Notes: generated by a model not told the origin, from the letters alone. A DNA stretch of 64,000 nt from Toxotes chatareus (GCA_016801885.1 JAFBJY010000315.1:1-64000), one strand, 5' to 3'. Shown: positions 10,229 to 22,570, counted from the stretch's first letter. Program-made: numbers and translations.

Positions 10229-11030
10229 ATGTCTGAGATTGAGGCGTTTATGGCCGCTTTACCGTCACAGGTGGCCTTGGATGCATTTACAAAAGAGCAG
10301 TTGCTCATTATTGCTGAGCAGTACTCAGTAGTGGTTGTGGATGATAAACGTGTTAAGGAGAATATTAAAGCATCCATAAAGTCAAAATTGATTGAGCTTG
10401 GTAAAATGATGAAAAAACGGATTATTCTTCCGGTCCTGCGACTTTGCCTTTTCCTATGCAAGGATTAACGTTTGAGCAACAGAGAAAGATTTTACTTTTG
10501 CAGATGGAGCATGAGAAAATTAAGCATGAGTTGGAAATTAAAAAGCAGATCGAAGTTGAAAGGATCCGCCAACAGTCTGAAAAAGCGAGGTTAGATTTAG
10601 AGGCATGTCGCTTGTCCATGATTAGAGATGGAATTTTGCCTGGGGAAGATCTGGCCAGGCAGGCGCACGCTTCAACTGACTGTTGTTTTGATATTAACAA
10701 CTTGCGTTTGTTGCGAGGTTTAATGAAAAGATCCGGACATGTTTTTCTTGTTGTTTGAACGTGTAGCCAAGGCTAGGAATTGGCCGGATGCGGACTGCGC
10801 TCTTATGCTCCAGTGTGTATTCACAGGGAAAGTGCAAGAAGCGTATTCAGCTTTAAGCCCGGAGGAGAGCTCTACTTACAGTAGTATAAAAACTGCTGTG
10901 CTTAGCGCATATGAGCTTGTTCCGGAGGCATATATATCCAGTGTTTTAGATCATGGGAGAAAAAGATGATCAAGCGTACATGGAGTTTGCCAGGGAGTTG
11001 TCAACTCATTTTAATCGGTGGCTGGGTGCG
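10229..11030 (+). pseudogene. Ty3/gypsy gag remnant
   Basis: The start MSEIEAFMAALPSQVALDAF is followed in other frames by a charged coiled region (LQMEHEKIKHELEIKKQIE). A capsid-like segment follows, containing FFLLFERVAKARNW, LMLQCVFTGKVQEAYSALS and AVLSAYELVPEAY, as in many teleost gypsy gag proteins. At least three frameshifts (about 10,430, 10,715 and 10,960) break it. After FARELSTHFNRW the frame runs directly into the integrase region. The C-terminal gag, any zinc knuckle and the protease are missing. It would form the retrotransposon particle; it is dead here. Confidence 0.75.
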
Positions 11031-11039
11031 CATGATGTC

Positions 11040-12119
11040 ACTACTTATGGTAACGCTGAGGTGGTTTTGGAGGTCCCGTCGCTGTCTGACTTTCCGCTGT
11101 CATTGTCACACAACGAGGTTGTGCAGGAGCAGCGTAATGATCCTTCTCTGAGAGAAGTTTTTGAGCTGGTCGTGTCTGCTTTGGAGATTAACAGTGCCAC
11201 AAGGGGATATTTTTTGAAGAATGGGCTGCTGTTTAGAAAATGGCTTCCTATAGATGAGGATGGCGTTAAAAAGGAAGTATTTCAGGTAGTTGTGCCAACT
11301 AAGTTTCGTCCTTTGGTCTTGAAAGTAGCGCACGACGACTGTGGGCATTTTGGTGTGCGTAAAACGTATCAGAATGTTCTGAGACATTTTTTTTGGCCGC
11401 GCGTAAAAAGGGATGTGGCCACGTACATAAAAACCTGTCACGTGTGCCAGTTAACAGGTAAACCGAATCAGAGTATCAAGCCCGCTCCGTTGTAACCTAT
11501 TCCGGCTGTGAGTGAACCGTTTACGCACCTCATTGTGGACTGCGTGGGTCCGTTGCCGTGTGCCAGATCTAGTTGTAACTATCTGCTCACGGTAATGTGT
11601 CAGAGCACCAGGTATCCGGCCGCATATCCGCTTAGGTCAATCACAACAAAATCGGTGGTTAAGGCATTGTCACAGTTTATCTCTATGTTTGGCATTCCTA
11701 AAGTGATCCAGACTGACCAGGGGTCTAATTTTTCATCTCATATGTTCGCACAGGTGTTAAAGTTGTTACATATCAAACAGAATCAGTCATCGGCGTATCA
11801 TGCCCAAAGTCACGGTGCGCTGGAACGTTTCCATCAGACTCTGAAGTCTCTTCTGCGGGCATATTGTACAGAGTTGAATAGAGACTGGGAAGATGGGCTT
11901 CCGTGGCTCATGTTGGCTGCTCAGGAAGCGGTGCAGGAGAATACGGGCTTTAGCCCGAATGAGCTGGTTTTTGGGCATACGGTGCGGGGTCCTTTAGCGG
12001 TGCTGAAGGATGGCTGTGTTGGGCCAGAGCCGCCGAAAAATCTAATTGATTACACGTGTGTAGTTGGCATCGGTGGGGGTCAGCATGTGAATGACTGTGT
12101 GCGTCCGCGCTTGCTGTGA
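11040..12119 (+). pseudogene. Ty3/gypsy integrase, placed upstream of RT
   Basis: A zinc-binding HHCC module (HDDCGHFGVRKTY, then CHVCQ) is followed by the DDE catalytic core. The core's acidic residues are in LIVDCVGPL, QTDQGSNF and GALERFHQ. A GPY-like tail follows (FSPNELVFGHTVRGPL). One in-frame TAA at 11,493-11,495 separates the zinc module from the core; otherwise the frame is open. Integrase normally follows RNase H in Ty3/gypsy elements. Here it precedes reverse transcriptase, as described for the Gmr1 group of deuterostome elements. The same-strand RT-RNase H at 12.2-13.6 kb supports that assignment. Confidence 0.85.
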
Positions 12120-12189
12120 CTTCGGGGGTATGGCACAGGAGGAGATGGGGTGCCCGAGCGGATGAGAGTTTGCTCTTTGGGCGTTTAAA

Positions 12190-13589
12190 AATTCTGAATC
12201 CTTGTGTAACCTGGATAAGTTGTTGGCTCACCTACCGGAGTCAAGCCGAATCGAACTGTCAGTGTTGATACACCAGTTTCCTTGTTTGTTTGGCGATACT
12301 CCCTCACAAACCAGCTGGATTGAACATGATATTGATGTTGGGGATGCGCAGCCAATTAAACAACACTTCTATCGTTTATCGCCAGCTTAACGTAGTCTTT
12401 TGGATGCTGAGGTTGATTATATGCTTCATAACAACATAGCAGAACCGTCGTCATCTAGTTGGGCTTCTCCATGTATTTTGGTCCCAAAACAGGATGGGAC
12501 GCCTCGGTTTTGTACTGACATGAGAAAAGTCAACTCGGTGACAAAATAAGATTCATTTCCGTTGCCGCGCATGGATGATTGTGTTGATCAAGCGGGGTCT
12601 GCCTAATTTGTAAGTAAGTTCGATTTACTGAAAGGGTATTGGCAAGACCCTTTATCCCAACGCGCACAGGAAATTAGGTATACAGGTCTGTAAACCTAAG
12701 TAATGCCATTCGGGTTGAAGAACGCGCCTGCAACATTTCAGCGGTTAATGAACTGAGTGGTGTCCGGCTTGACTGGCTGCTCTGTCTATCTGGATGATTT
12801 GGTGGTATACAGTGATACCTGGCACTCGCATCTTCAGCGCATCTGTGCGCTCTTTGAGCGGTTGGCTGACGCGCGCCTAACCATCAATTTGGCCAAATGT
12901 GATTTTGCCAGGGCCACAGTGACATACTTGGGCCATGTGGTGGGACAGGGTCGTGTGGCTCCTGTCCAAGCTAAGGTTAGTGCCGTGGTGGAGTATCTGC
13001 AGCCCACCACAAAAAAGGAACTTCAAAGGTTTTTTGGCTTAGTGGGTTATTATAGGAAATTCTGTAAAAATTTCTCCACGGTTGTTTTTCCTCTTACCGA
13101 GCTGCTCAAGGCCGAGGCTCAGTTTAACTGGTTGGCTGAATGTCAGCAAGCTTTTGACAGTGTGAAGTCTCTGCTGTGCTCCAGTTTTAGCTGCTCCGGT
13201 CTTTGAAAAACCATTTGTGCTCCAGGTGGATGCCAGCCAGGTGGGAGCCAGTACTGTTTTGCTTCGAGTGGGGACCAGGGCTTGTTGAGGCCTGTTAGTT
13301 TCTTCTCTAAAAATTTAATAACTACCAGCATAATTATTTGGTGATTGAGAAGGAGGCTCTGTCGTTAATTTGGGCTTTACAGCAGTTTGAAGTTTATGTA
13401 GGCGCAGGAGAGTTGACTGTGGTTTATACAGACCACAATCCTCTAACCTTTTTGTGTTTCCTTAAATGCCCAAACCAAAGACTGACGAGGTGGTCGTTGT
13501 TTTTGCAGGCATATAATCTGGAGATTAGGCACATCAAGGGAACTGATAACGTTATGGCAGATGCCTTGTCACATGCTCCTTGGCATTAA
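12190..13589 (+). pseudogene. Ty3/gypsy reverse transcriptase-RNase H
   Basis: The reverse transcriptase reads from FPCLFGDTPSQT through SWASPCILVPKQDGTPRF, VMPFGLKNAPATFQRLM and the catalytic SVYLDDLVVYS (about 12,780-12,815). The connection segment (LQRFFGLVGYYRKF) follows. RNase H (LQVDASQVGASTVLL, EKEALSLIWALQQFEVYV, YTDHNPLTFL, GTDNVMADALSH) ends at 13,589. Several stops interrupt the frame between 12,388 and 12,756, and at least one frameshift lies near 13,200-13,340. Some stops look like TGA derived from CGA or TGG, consistent with neutral decay. It would copy the element's RNA into DNA. Confidence 0.88.
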
Positions 13590-13835
13590 TCATTCATTGG
13601 TATATCCTTCGATATCAAGAGCTTGCCTGTTTTGTTCACCTGCTTCTGTTTTCCCCTTAAAATCCTTTCCAGGTTTCCGGATTGCTGAGGATGGATGTGG
13701 CAGCTTGCAGTTTGAATAGCCAGGACAGAAGTCATCCAGTAATATGTGTTTAAAAAAAAAAAAAGAAAAAGAAAAAAAAAGAAAATCATTTTTCTCCGTT
13801 TTGTTTGTATTGTGTCTGCCGGTGACACCGACTTT

Positions 13836-13846
13836 AAGGGGGGAGG
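13836..13846 (+). other. Polypurine tract of the gypsy element
   Basis: AAGGGGGGAGG lies immediately before the TGTGACGG LTR start. This is the expected primer site for plus-strand DNA synthesis. Confidence 0.75.
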
Positions 13847-14199
13847 TGTGACGGCCCCTGCTGGTGGACGTCAGCCAATTTTGCTGGGTGGACCCAGGGT
13901 ATAAAAGCCCAGCCCACACTGACTTCAGGGCTCCTCTTTCTTTTCCCTCCACAGCTGATATCGGCCCGCATTGGTACACCTTTCTTTTCTTTTCTTTTCT
14001 TTTGTGACTCGAACACCCCACATTTCATAATGCTCACTCATGCACACCTACGCTACTGACAATGCTGACTTTCACATCCCACATTTATAGATATTTCCAA
14101 AGTTGTTTATTTGCTTTAAGTATAATAAATTTACGTTTATATTATTTTCCCTTGGGTGTTCTTTCTGAATTTGTCATGGCCAAGGAGCCGGGTTATGAC
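13847..14199 (+). mobile_element. 3' LTR of the Gmr1-like element (end uncertain)
   Basis: The LTR starts TGTGACGGCCCCTGCTGGTG. A TATA box (TATAAAAG) lies at 13,900-13,907 and an AATAAA signal at about 14,127. The right end is not certain; a TTATGACA near 14,199 is one candidate. No matching 5' LTR is seen, so the element is not a complete insertion. Confidence 0.6.
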
Positions 14200-14540
14200 A
14201 ATGTGAACATCTCCTTTGTAATACAGCAGTTACAGACAGAGCAGCACACAAGACAGCAGCAGGTGCTGGATATGTTAATACTAATGGAATCACCCTCCTT
14301 GAGGGATTACATAGATGGGTGAGGATGAGTGAGACATAGAAAGATAAACTAATTGCACAAAACCTGACACCACATTTCCCCCGTTTCGTAATGTTTATAT
14401 CACGAAATCGGTGCAGTGTCAAACACTGGTTCATAATACATGGAAGGCACAATCACCTACAGGTAAATGAACTTGATACATAAACTTGGTTCATGTCTAA
14501 GCAGAATTTTTAGGCCCTGTTTGAATTTGCTACCATGGAT
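14200..14540. other. Short open stretch of unknown origin
   Basis: A short plus-strand frame (about 14,161-14,322) reads through ISFVIQQLQTEQHTRQQQVL and stops after a possible splice donor (GGGTGAGG). It could be a piece of a coiled-coil exon or chance. I do not recognise it. Confidence 0.25.
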
Positions 14541-17500
14541 AGATGTCTGTTACCCTTCCTGTCTAATTTAGATGAAGTTTTGCTATTTCTCACTTTAACC
14601 ATTAATATTTATTTCATTTCTTTTTCAGTCTATTTACACAAAATGATCTAATCTATTCATAGATCCACTTATTGTTAAGTTATGAGTTAATTATAATTAG
14701 TTTTAATATGGTATGAGGTGAAAATAGTATCAAAAATTAGCAATTATGAGTATTTGTGGTAATTTTATTGAAGGATTAGATTTTTGATACTATGAGAAGG
14801 TTGAGGAATTGTGAGAGTTTAATGGTCATTTCGTTGCATTTGCATGATTGTATAGATCAATGGTAACAGCTTACATACTATTAGAGTTAGATAATGTTAG
14901 CGTAGGTGATTGTTAAGTTAGAGTTATGTAGAAGTATGATCAGTCATGTAGTTGATCATGAGATGCATCGGGTCTTGTCAGGCATGTACAGGCAGTGAGT
15001 GCACGGTGAGGCTAAGCGTTGATGCATTGATTTAGAACAGTAAGTCATGCTTGCGGTACATGAGACTTAGATTGGAGTGCAGTGAATTGATCGAGTTCTA
15101 TTCAGGTACTGCGATTGCAGCTTAGCTGATCCAACTGTAGTGTAAGTTCTGTGCTGCACGTGAGGGTCAGTGAGCTTCTTGGCAGTGCATGATATGCTTG
15201 GATGCTGCAGTGTGAGGATCGTTAGCTCCGGAGCAATTCATGATATGCTGGTGTTCATTGTTAGCAAGACTCCTTTTGGAAGACTAGTCAAGCAGGATCT
15301 GAGCTGTCAGTGTGGAGATTCTAGGTTTGAGTCGAGATTTGCATATGGAGCTGAGTCAGGGATCGTATGTCGGTTATGTTATGTCAGTCTTGTATGAGTT
15401 GGTTATGAATGCAGATTTAGTACAGTTATGTGAGATGCATTCTACGCTAGTGTTACTGGCTAGCTATAATAGTATGAATAGTATGGTGCTAATTCGTCAA
15501 GTATGAAAGTGATAGCTTATTCATGACATGTATTCATGAGAGAATATGTTCAGTAGTCTTGGCACGTAGTATCTGTGATATTATGACAGTTCAGTAGTAT
15601 TAACATAACTTAAGTCAACTTCAATAGCTACTTATCTTGATAGAGGTAAGTGAACATTCGGAAATCTATGATTTTCACTATCACGTACTGAGATTAACGA
15701 ATTGATTATGTCATAAGATATCGTATTAAGCTAGTTACACAAGAACTATAGAGATTACTAAATCACCTGTGAATTACCAATCTGTCAGTATCACTCATCA
15801 GCTGCAGTGAACTAATTAAAGTATTATATAGTTGAGTCAATCATGCTTTAATGTACTAACAGTCTAATTGATTATCTGAAATGTATGCTCAAGTCTACGG
15901 TATAGTGCACTAAAGGAAAGATTTATTCTAGTCACATTGTCAGTTCATCAGCATTAAGTCAGAGTTATCGTGTTCTTTGATCGGAATTACTAGGACTGAA
16001 CCAGTTATTAACTGAAGTTAGTTGAACTATGATTACGACACAGACTCATCTGGCTTCACTTACGATCGCACATTTAGGTCACATTTTCTACTTACACTTG
16101 TCTGATCTAATAAGTATTCAAGTGTTAATGCTTACTGTAGTATGCTATAGTCTAGATGTATCGACTTCTCTCAGTGTCAGTAGTTTTGAGCTTCGATCAC
16201 TTATCAGTATTCTTAGGCTATCAAGATTCATTCTTACAGTTCCCTGTAATCGTATCTCTAGCCAGCTATTCTGTTTTAGCTGTAGTCTTCATGAATCAGT
16301 CATCTGGAATGTTAAGCTGATTAAGTCAGATTGGATTACAATGTCATGCTGGTAGCTCTGAAATGTTCATTCATTGTATGTTTGCTTCTTTCACTCCAAT
16401 CTATTCTAATTTACATTCAATACACATTTAGACTATCATTGCACTTTTGGTATATGCAGTATGTAGCTAGCGTGTAGCTCGTTGTAGTTTATGATTTGTT
16501 TCTCTGAATGTTCAGCTACTTAGCTCCATGCCTGCTAAGAGCGTCTGTCGCTAGGATTTGCTTCTGAGATTTGTTAGTGCATCTGCAAATCTGTTATTAC
16601 ATTGAGTCTTGACTGTCATTACTTAGTGACATTCTGGGATGCTGTAGTCATGTATGTTCTAGTTCATTCCTGACATCGAATGTATTGACGTATGAGGACA
16701 GTTGATTCGAGGACTATCATGGCATGATAGAGTCAGGCAAAGTGTCTCTGGTAAGTCTGAGATAGTGTCGAACTCAGGTGATCTGAGTTACGCTCATAGC
16801 AATACATAAATGTCTGTAATCTACAGTGACTAATACGATCGAATTGCATAATGTATGTTTGCTGTTGAAATACATGCATTCGGTGATCAAGTCACACATT
16901 GATGAAACGATCTACTTGTATGTAATGTGCAATAATGACTAAGTATCTGATTGGAGTTCATAATTTAGGTCGCGTACTGTATACTGTACTGACTAGATGT
17001 GAATGCAGTATTATGGTTGAATCAGATGGATTTACATGTGCCAGAAGGTACAAAGAAGAACTGATGCTGAGTATCAGAGTAATTCAATAGGTTACAGAAC
17101 GTCAAGATTGGAATAATCTATAATCAAGTAATTTATTTTACAAGAATACAGTTGACAATTGGTTGTTTACATGAGTACGGTATCATAGATTTGGTGCTCG
17201 ATCTGTTAATATGCACTCTAGTAAATGTCAAACACTATCGTACTGACAATTCCTGAAGCTTTGGACCAGTTAGGTTACGCAATTCTTTCACGGAGTCCTT
17301 GGTTTTTTGCATCTTGTAATCTGATGTCTATGATTTACATTTACATTGGATTTAGTTCTCACTTGTTGAGTTTCCTTCCCAGTAATTTTGTATTTATGTA
17401 TCAATTTCTTGAATGTTGTATCCTGCTTACTCTTCCTTTTGCTTATCTTCTCGAGTAGTATTAAGGCGACTCTTTCTGGTCGCTTGTTCCTTACTCATAC

Positions 17501-18120
17501 TCATAAGTCAGTTGTGACTCTTCATTGTCCGGAGGCTTACTTCATACTAGTCGTGTCATAGATGTTATCCAATATTAAGCGAGCAAGTAATTGCCATTAT
17601 CTCCTTAGTGCTGCCTTCTGAGGGTTACTTCCATGCATCACGTTTCATTCTATTCCTTGAATTGCATCATATTCCTAATCTTGATTCCTATGGTTTGTGC
17701 ACATTCCACTGTATCTTGATGCTTGCTGTGCTTATGGCGTCACTGCATGTTATCTCTTAGTCACGTGACATTGCCTGACGTTGGACATGAGATGCTGTTG
17801 CATAGTTACTGTCTATCAGATGTGCCTTCAGAGTGTAAGTATGCACTGTGCATCACAGTATTGAGTGAATCCTATCAGTTCATCTTGGATCATGATCTTA
17901 GATTCTTTATTTTGTCCATCTAGTTCAGTCTTCTATGTAGCTATTGAGTGCATCTGATGTACTCATACTTGAAGATCTACGATGTTGAGTCTCTTAGTGA
18001 CTGTTTTGATACGGTGTTTACATTTCTCATGACTATGTCCTTTGAGTCTTCATGCCGAAATGTTCAGTGTGATTCAGCTGGATCTGAAGCCTTGGATGTG
18101 TGAGTTTCGGATTCTCTATC
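14540..18120. other. Unusual unannotated 3.6 kb block
   Basis: No transposon motif, tandem repeat or frame over about 110 codons is seen. The text differs from its neighbours. It has few long homopolymers, very frequent CAGT, AGTC, TCAG and CATG words, and alternating compositional skew: G/T-rich about 14.7-15.4 kb, A-richer 15.5-16.0, C/T-rich 16.0-16.4, G/T-rich again, then C/T-rich 17.2-17.7. It ends abruptly where the gene remnant at 18.13 kb begins. Its origin is unknown. Confidence 0.5.
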
Positions 18121-18128
18121 GATACCAG

Positions 18129-19300
18129 CTATGATAGGTTGCTTGAGGTCAGTCGACCTGGTGACGACAGTCCCACAAGTTTGACCAGAATATGGTCAAA
18201 TGGTATGAAGCACATACTGTGCTTTGCACCTTGTTTTGGATGGAACCGTGTGTTGGGCCCATGAGGATGGAAAAATTCCACTTCCACATCTTGATGATGA
18301 GCGTCCACAGTGAGAGCCTTTGCTAACCACCAGTGTAGGTCATAAATGACCACAAGCCAATCTCCACACTGAACTACATCGGCAGATAGATCTGTCACAG
18401 TCACGTCAGGACCACTCTTGCTCACTTCCCTCCTGTTCCATTTTCTCCTGCTCACTTTCCTCCCATTCCATTTTCTCTTTGCTCACTTCCCTCCTGTTCC
18501 ATTTCCTCCATCAACATTGCCAAAGGACCTTTCCTCTTTTGCACTGGTATAGGACCATCATCCTCAACCTGTACCCTGGGTGTGTTGGTAGTCAACTGGA
18601 ATATGGTTGGGCTGAAACACTGACACATCTGTGGCTCACTGCAGAAACAGGACAGTGACCTACAATGGATCTCAGAGTCGTTTTGGTGTGTCGGTATGAC
18701 CTGATGGAGTTTCCTTGTTGCAGGTACAGATTTTAGTGGTAGAGAAAGGAGTGCATCATATGGCTGCATGTCAGCTTCAGTAATGATATAGGGCTTAGTG
18801 CTGGAGAGGCTTCTGCCAACCATATCATGGAAAATATTCCCATTCACAATGTCATTCCCCCGCAGTATAAGGCTGTCTGCAGTCCTTTTCACAGTACCTC
18901 CTATGCCATCTGGTGCTCCCTTCCCATGTGAGATGGGGAAGAAGTTCCAGGTTGCTCTCTTGAAACCTAGAGTTGGAGGGACACTGCAGAGGAGAGAGAA
19001 GTTATTCTTGTTTTTGTATTGCTTGCTGGGGCGATCTGACCAAAAGTGAATTGTATCAACTTTTGGAAACTTTCAACCAATATCTTTCAGGATGTGAGTC
19101 CAAATGGCAGATGCATCTTGTCGCTTGAATTCTGATTCTGTGCAAAAGCCTGTGCTCTGTTCTTTTGTATAGTACATGCCAGTGTGCAGGTTGAGCTGTG
19201 GGCGGTTCTGACCAAAGTGGCATGACTGCACCTCAGAACTATACTTACATCTCCACCCCTCAGAAAAGTCCACATGCACAATTACTGCTATCATTGCACT
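18129..19300 (-). pseudogene. Uncharacterised transposase-like family, broken copy
   Basis: On the minus strand the frame reads VHVDFSEGWRCKYSSEVQSC, then after one TGA (about 19,070) IHFWSDRPSKQYKN. It continues TWNFFPISHGKGAPDG and IGGTVKRTAD, then a low-complexity acidic end near 18,460. A different frame encodes a C-terminal module (GDWLVVIYDLHWWLAKAL to SSPGR). I believe similar uncharacterised proteins are widespread in fish and invertebrates. The spaced aspartates (VDFSE, FWSD, APDG) would fit an RNase H-like nuclease, but that is inference. One stop and a frameshift make this copy non-functional. Confidence 0.5.
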
Positions 19301-20795
19301 CCTCGATCATGCTCCTATATTCTCTGGTCTGGTTCTGAACTAAGCACAGGTGTGTTGTTATTTCTGTCTTTAGTTTGTCTTCATATTGTTTTAGAAGCTC
19401 TCCCAGCATGCCACTGTGTATCACAGGTCTTGTGTTGAAGTGCATGGTTCACCTCTGTGATAGAATATGGATCAGGAGGAAACGTCAGACCACACAAGGA
19501 CTGAACGACAGGGAGCTTCTCATTCAGTGGAGTCAAGTTAATTCATTATTTCTAAACAGCAGAAATGCACCTTCCCTTTGATTTATAACAGGTTAAATAG
19601 ATTTGTATCAGGGAAACTAATGGATGGCATCATTATCTCTGGGAGGACACAATGTGGTGGGATAGAACAGGACTAAGTAAACTGATTAAATATTTGTTTA
19701 CATCATTTGTTTACAACATTACATCAAATTAAACTGTGAAACAAATGTTAAAGTGTATTTGAAAGTTGCTACTGAAGGTAAAGGAAAAGCAAAGGACAAC
19801 AGGATGAGAGAATCCAGTTCATATGTCCTCCTGACAGAAATGGAGGTTTACAGTGATCAGCAGTGAGACACACACTGTTTGTCTTCATTAGTAGAATTTA
19901 TGTGAAGTGTCAGACTCTGTGTCACAGACACAGGTGGAGGGAGAATTCCGCTTCTCCATTTAATCAACACTGAGCTTTATCCACCTGCACACATCAAACA
20001 TTATCATTAACAGGAGCATTAACACTACTGTGAACTGACAACATGGTGTGGAGAGAAGAAGTGGTGTTAATACACTGCAGGCTGAGGGTGTGGCTGATGA
20101 GGTGATTGCAGACAGGTGAGCAGGAGCTCTGGAGGGAAACCCAAAGTAAGTCAGCCACACCCAGGCCTACACACACACAGACAAACAGGGGACAAACAAG
20201 AAACACTAGGGAGGTTCTCCCAGAAACACGAGGAAGGAGGGAGAGACTGTCGGCTCCTAACATGACTTTGTACCACGCTCTCCACTAAAAGATGGTGAAG
20301 AGAGAAGTTTCTGTGCTGTATTTTTTCATCCTATTGTTAAGTGACAAAAGCAAATAAATTTCACATAAATAATTAACCAAATGTGAATAAGGCCCATTTT
20401 CACTCTATACTGACTGATTAACAAAATGGTGATTTTATCTATTTAAAATTAAATCTACAACAGTCAAGTCTGTAAAAACTGAAGGGGTCTGAATTCTTTC
20501 TGTAGCCACTGTATGTCACTCGCCCTAAGAGCAGTGTTTCATCTGCTGCTTCCTCTTCACATCCCACTGGCTGAAGCTCACAGCTGTTTAATGTCAGTGT
20601 AACTGAATCACTTCATTTAACAAGTGGAGAGTTTGTCAGGCAGCTACACTGAACCAGACATAAAGTCTAGTTTACTGAGCCCTGTTCATGGCCAGAAATC
20701 TGATTTCAGGCTTCATAACAAATCTGTGTTAACAAGAGATGTCACACGTCTTAAAATCCTCCACTGAGTCCACAAGATATCAGTGTAATGTGAAT
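19300..20795. other. Mostly unassigned; N-terminal extension of the 18-19 kb gene possible
   Basis: A minus-strand frame at 19,260-19,445 (LKQYEDKLKTEITTHLCLVQ) may be an upstream part of the gene remnant at 18.1-19.3 kb. The rest is non-coding, with CA-rich patches. A block ending CGGCTCCTAACA at 20,262 resembles a minus-strand LTR start, but I cannot find the other end. Confidence 0.35.
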
Positions 20796-20807
20796 TTAGG
20801 TGAAACA

Positions 20808-20850
20808 CACACACACACACACACACACAGACACAGACACAAACACAAAT
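20808..20850. repeat. (CA)n microsatellite
   Basis: CACACA tract continuing into ACACAGACACAGACAC-type variants. Confidence 0.85.
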
Positions 20851-21014
20851 ACACACATTTTGAGTCACAGAACAAATCTCATTTCCATTTTACTGAATCC
20901 TAAGTATGTGTGATGTGTTTCTTAGGTGAATTACCATAGAAATAACTGCCACTGCTTATCAAGCTTTATTTAAGAGGCCAGAACAGAGAGAGAAGGAGTG
21001 TGTGAGAGAGAACT

Positions 21015-22570
21015 CACTTTGAAAAGTGTCACTAAAATCTATCATTTCTTATCTAAATGGATTAATACTTTTCTTCTTTTTTTTCTGTTAAATGTTTATG
21101 TCATTGTGTAGCTGTTGATTTAAAGTGCAGGTGTTTCACCTGCTTGGAAATTAAATTAAATTACCCTTGATTCAGTGTTGTACAACAACATAACATTGAA
21201 TCAAAGGGAATTTAATTTAAATTCTTTTGACACTCGCAAACAGAAAAAAGTCCTTTTAATGACAAAGTTAAACAGATCTCAATAATAATGTGATCTGAAT
21301 TCATTATTAATATAAAACACAAACACACAGGACACATCTAAATCATCAGTGGTGAAGCCAGTTGGTTTGAAAAGTCACATAATTAGATAAATGGAGATCA
21401 CCTGTGTGCAGCCAAGGGCTTTCAGGTGATTGTAGTATAAATACACCTGCATCTGGAGGATCCAGCTTTTGGTGAGTGAGCAGAGAAACTCTCCACCATG
21501 AGGACAGAACAACACTGAGTGTCTCTGAGAAAATGAGATTGAAAAGCAGAAATCAGTGGCTGGATGCAAGAGAATTTCCAAGTCACTGAACTTCCCTTGA
21601 AGAACAGTTAAACCAATTACTATGAAATGGAAGGAGTGTGACATGGTGAATGATGTCTGTCTGTCTGGAGCAGGCTGTTCTAAAAAACTGACATGTTCAC
21701 ACCATGTTTGTACTTTCACACTCTGATATTAGCTTTGGTTTTTCTCTCTCTGTCTCATCCTTTTAACAACCTCCTGCAGCAGGAGTCACATTGAATTTGT
21801 CACATCTGATGACCCTTCACTTGTTCATAGAAACCAGAGAAAATAATGAAGGTAATGCGGTTCAGTGCTGAGCCTGATAAACTAAAAGGGTTGCATTTGA
21901 GAATAAAGCAGTTCAATATCATTTGGAGGTTAAAACACATCATGTATTTTAAACTGCAGTGATAATTATTAAAAGGATACATTTTATTTGAGATGTCATC
22001 TCCAAAGAAAAAGGGAAAACATCAGAGGTTGAATGAGGTTTGGCACAAAAAAAATATCTGAATCTCTCCTGACTGACAGCAGCAGGTCTGACATATGGAG
22101 GAGAGATGATCTCAGGCAGAGGTTTTATTGATAAGGGAGATAAAAATGTGCATTAACCAGAGAATCTCACAGTCTTTTCTGTGTATCAGATCATCTATGG
22201 TGTCATGTACTTCAGGAAATGATTTAGTGTTTCAGAGAGTTGTTCCTTTGGAAACATGGAGTGAAGAAAATCAGTTCTGAATCTGACCCTCTGAAGTACA
22301 GAGATAAATCTCTGTCAAGTGGAGTTAACCAAGCCTTCAACCCTTTGTCCTCAGGATGCTGACCACTGTCATTATCTCCATTCTGCTCTGACTTTCTTAC
22401 TTTATTCTTTCTTAAAATAAGATCCTAACCATCCAAAACATATGAAAGTATAGTAAAGCTGATTCCAACAAAGCTCTTTAGATTCAAAAAGATCATAATT
22501 CCTGAAAAGATTTACAATATATTTCACACAACTATAAATGTTTTATATTGTCAATAAAGACTTGTTTAAT
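21015..22570 (+). repeat. Duplicated Tc1-containing segment, copy 1
   Basis: Collinear and highly similar to 47,703-49,300 over about 1.5 kb with small indels. It includes an imperfect hairpin (21,148-21,226), a TATA-like GTATAAATACACC near 21,435 and the Tc1 relic. The end beyond about 22,000 carries no recognised coding sequence. Confidence 0.8.
21490..21700 (+). pseudogene. Tc1/mariner transposase N-terminal helix-turn-helix relic, copy 1
   Basis: The plus-strand text parallels the Tc1 DNA-binding region: an ATG-AGG-ACA-GAA-like start, a GYKRISKSLN-like helix-turn-helix block, a TVK-then-MKW segment, and a GRP-K-L-like segment (GAGCAGGCTGTTCTAAAAAA). In the family this paired-like domain binds transposon ends. 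Stops and frameshifts are present and no DDE core is retained. The match is clearer in the copy at 48.18-48.37 kb. Confidence 0.55.

Noticed and set aside
15170..17923. Small plus-strand frames in the 14.5-18.1 kb block
   Set aside because: All are about 110 codons or shorter, with no recognisable motif and no consistent neighbour frames; consistent with chance.
19870..20262. Possible minus-strand LTR starting TGTTAGGAGCC
   Set aside because: Only one terminus was found, with no partner end, target duplication or internal sequence.
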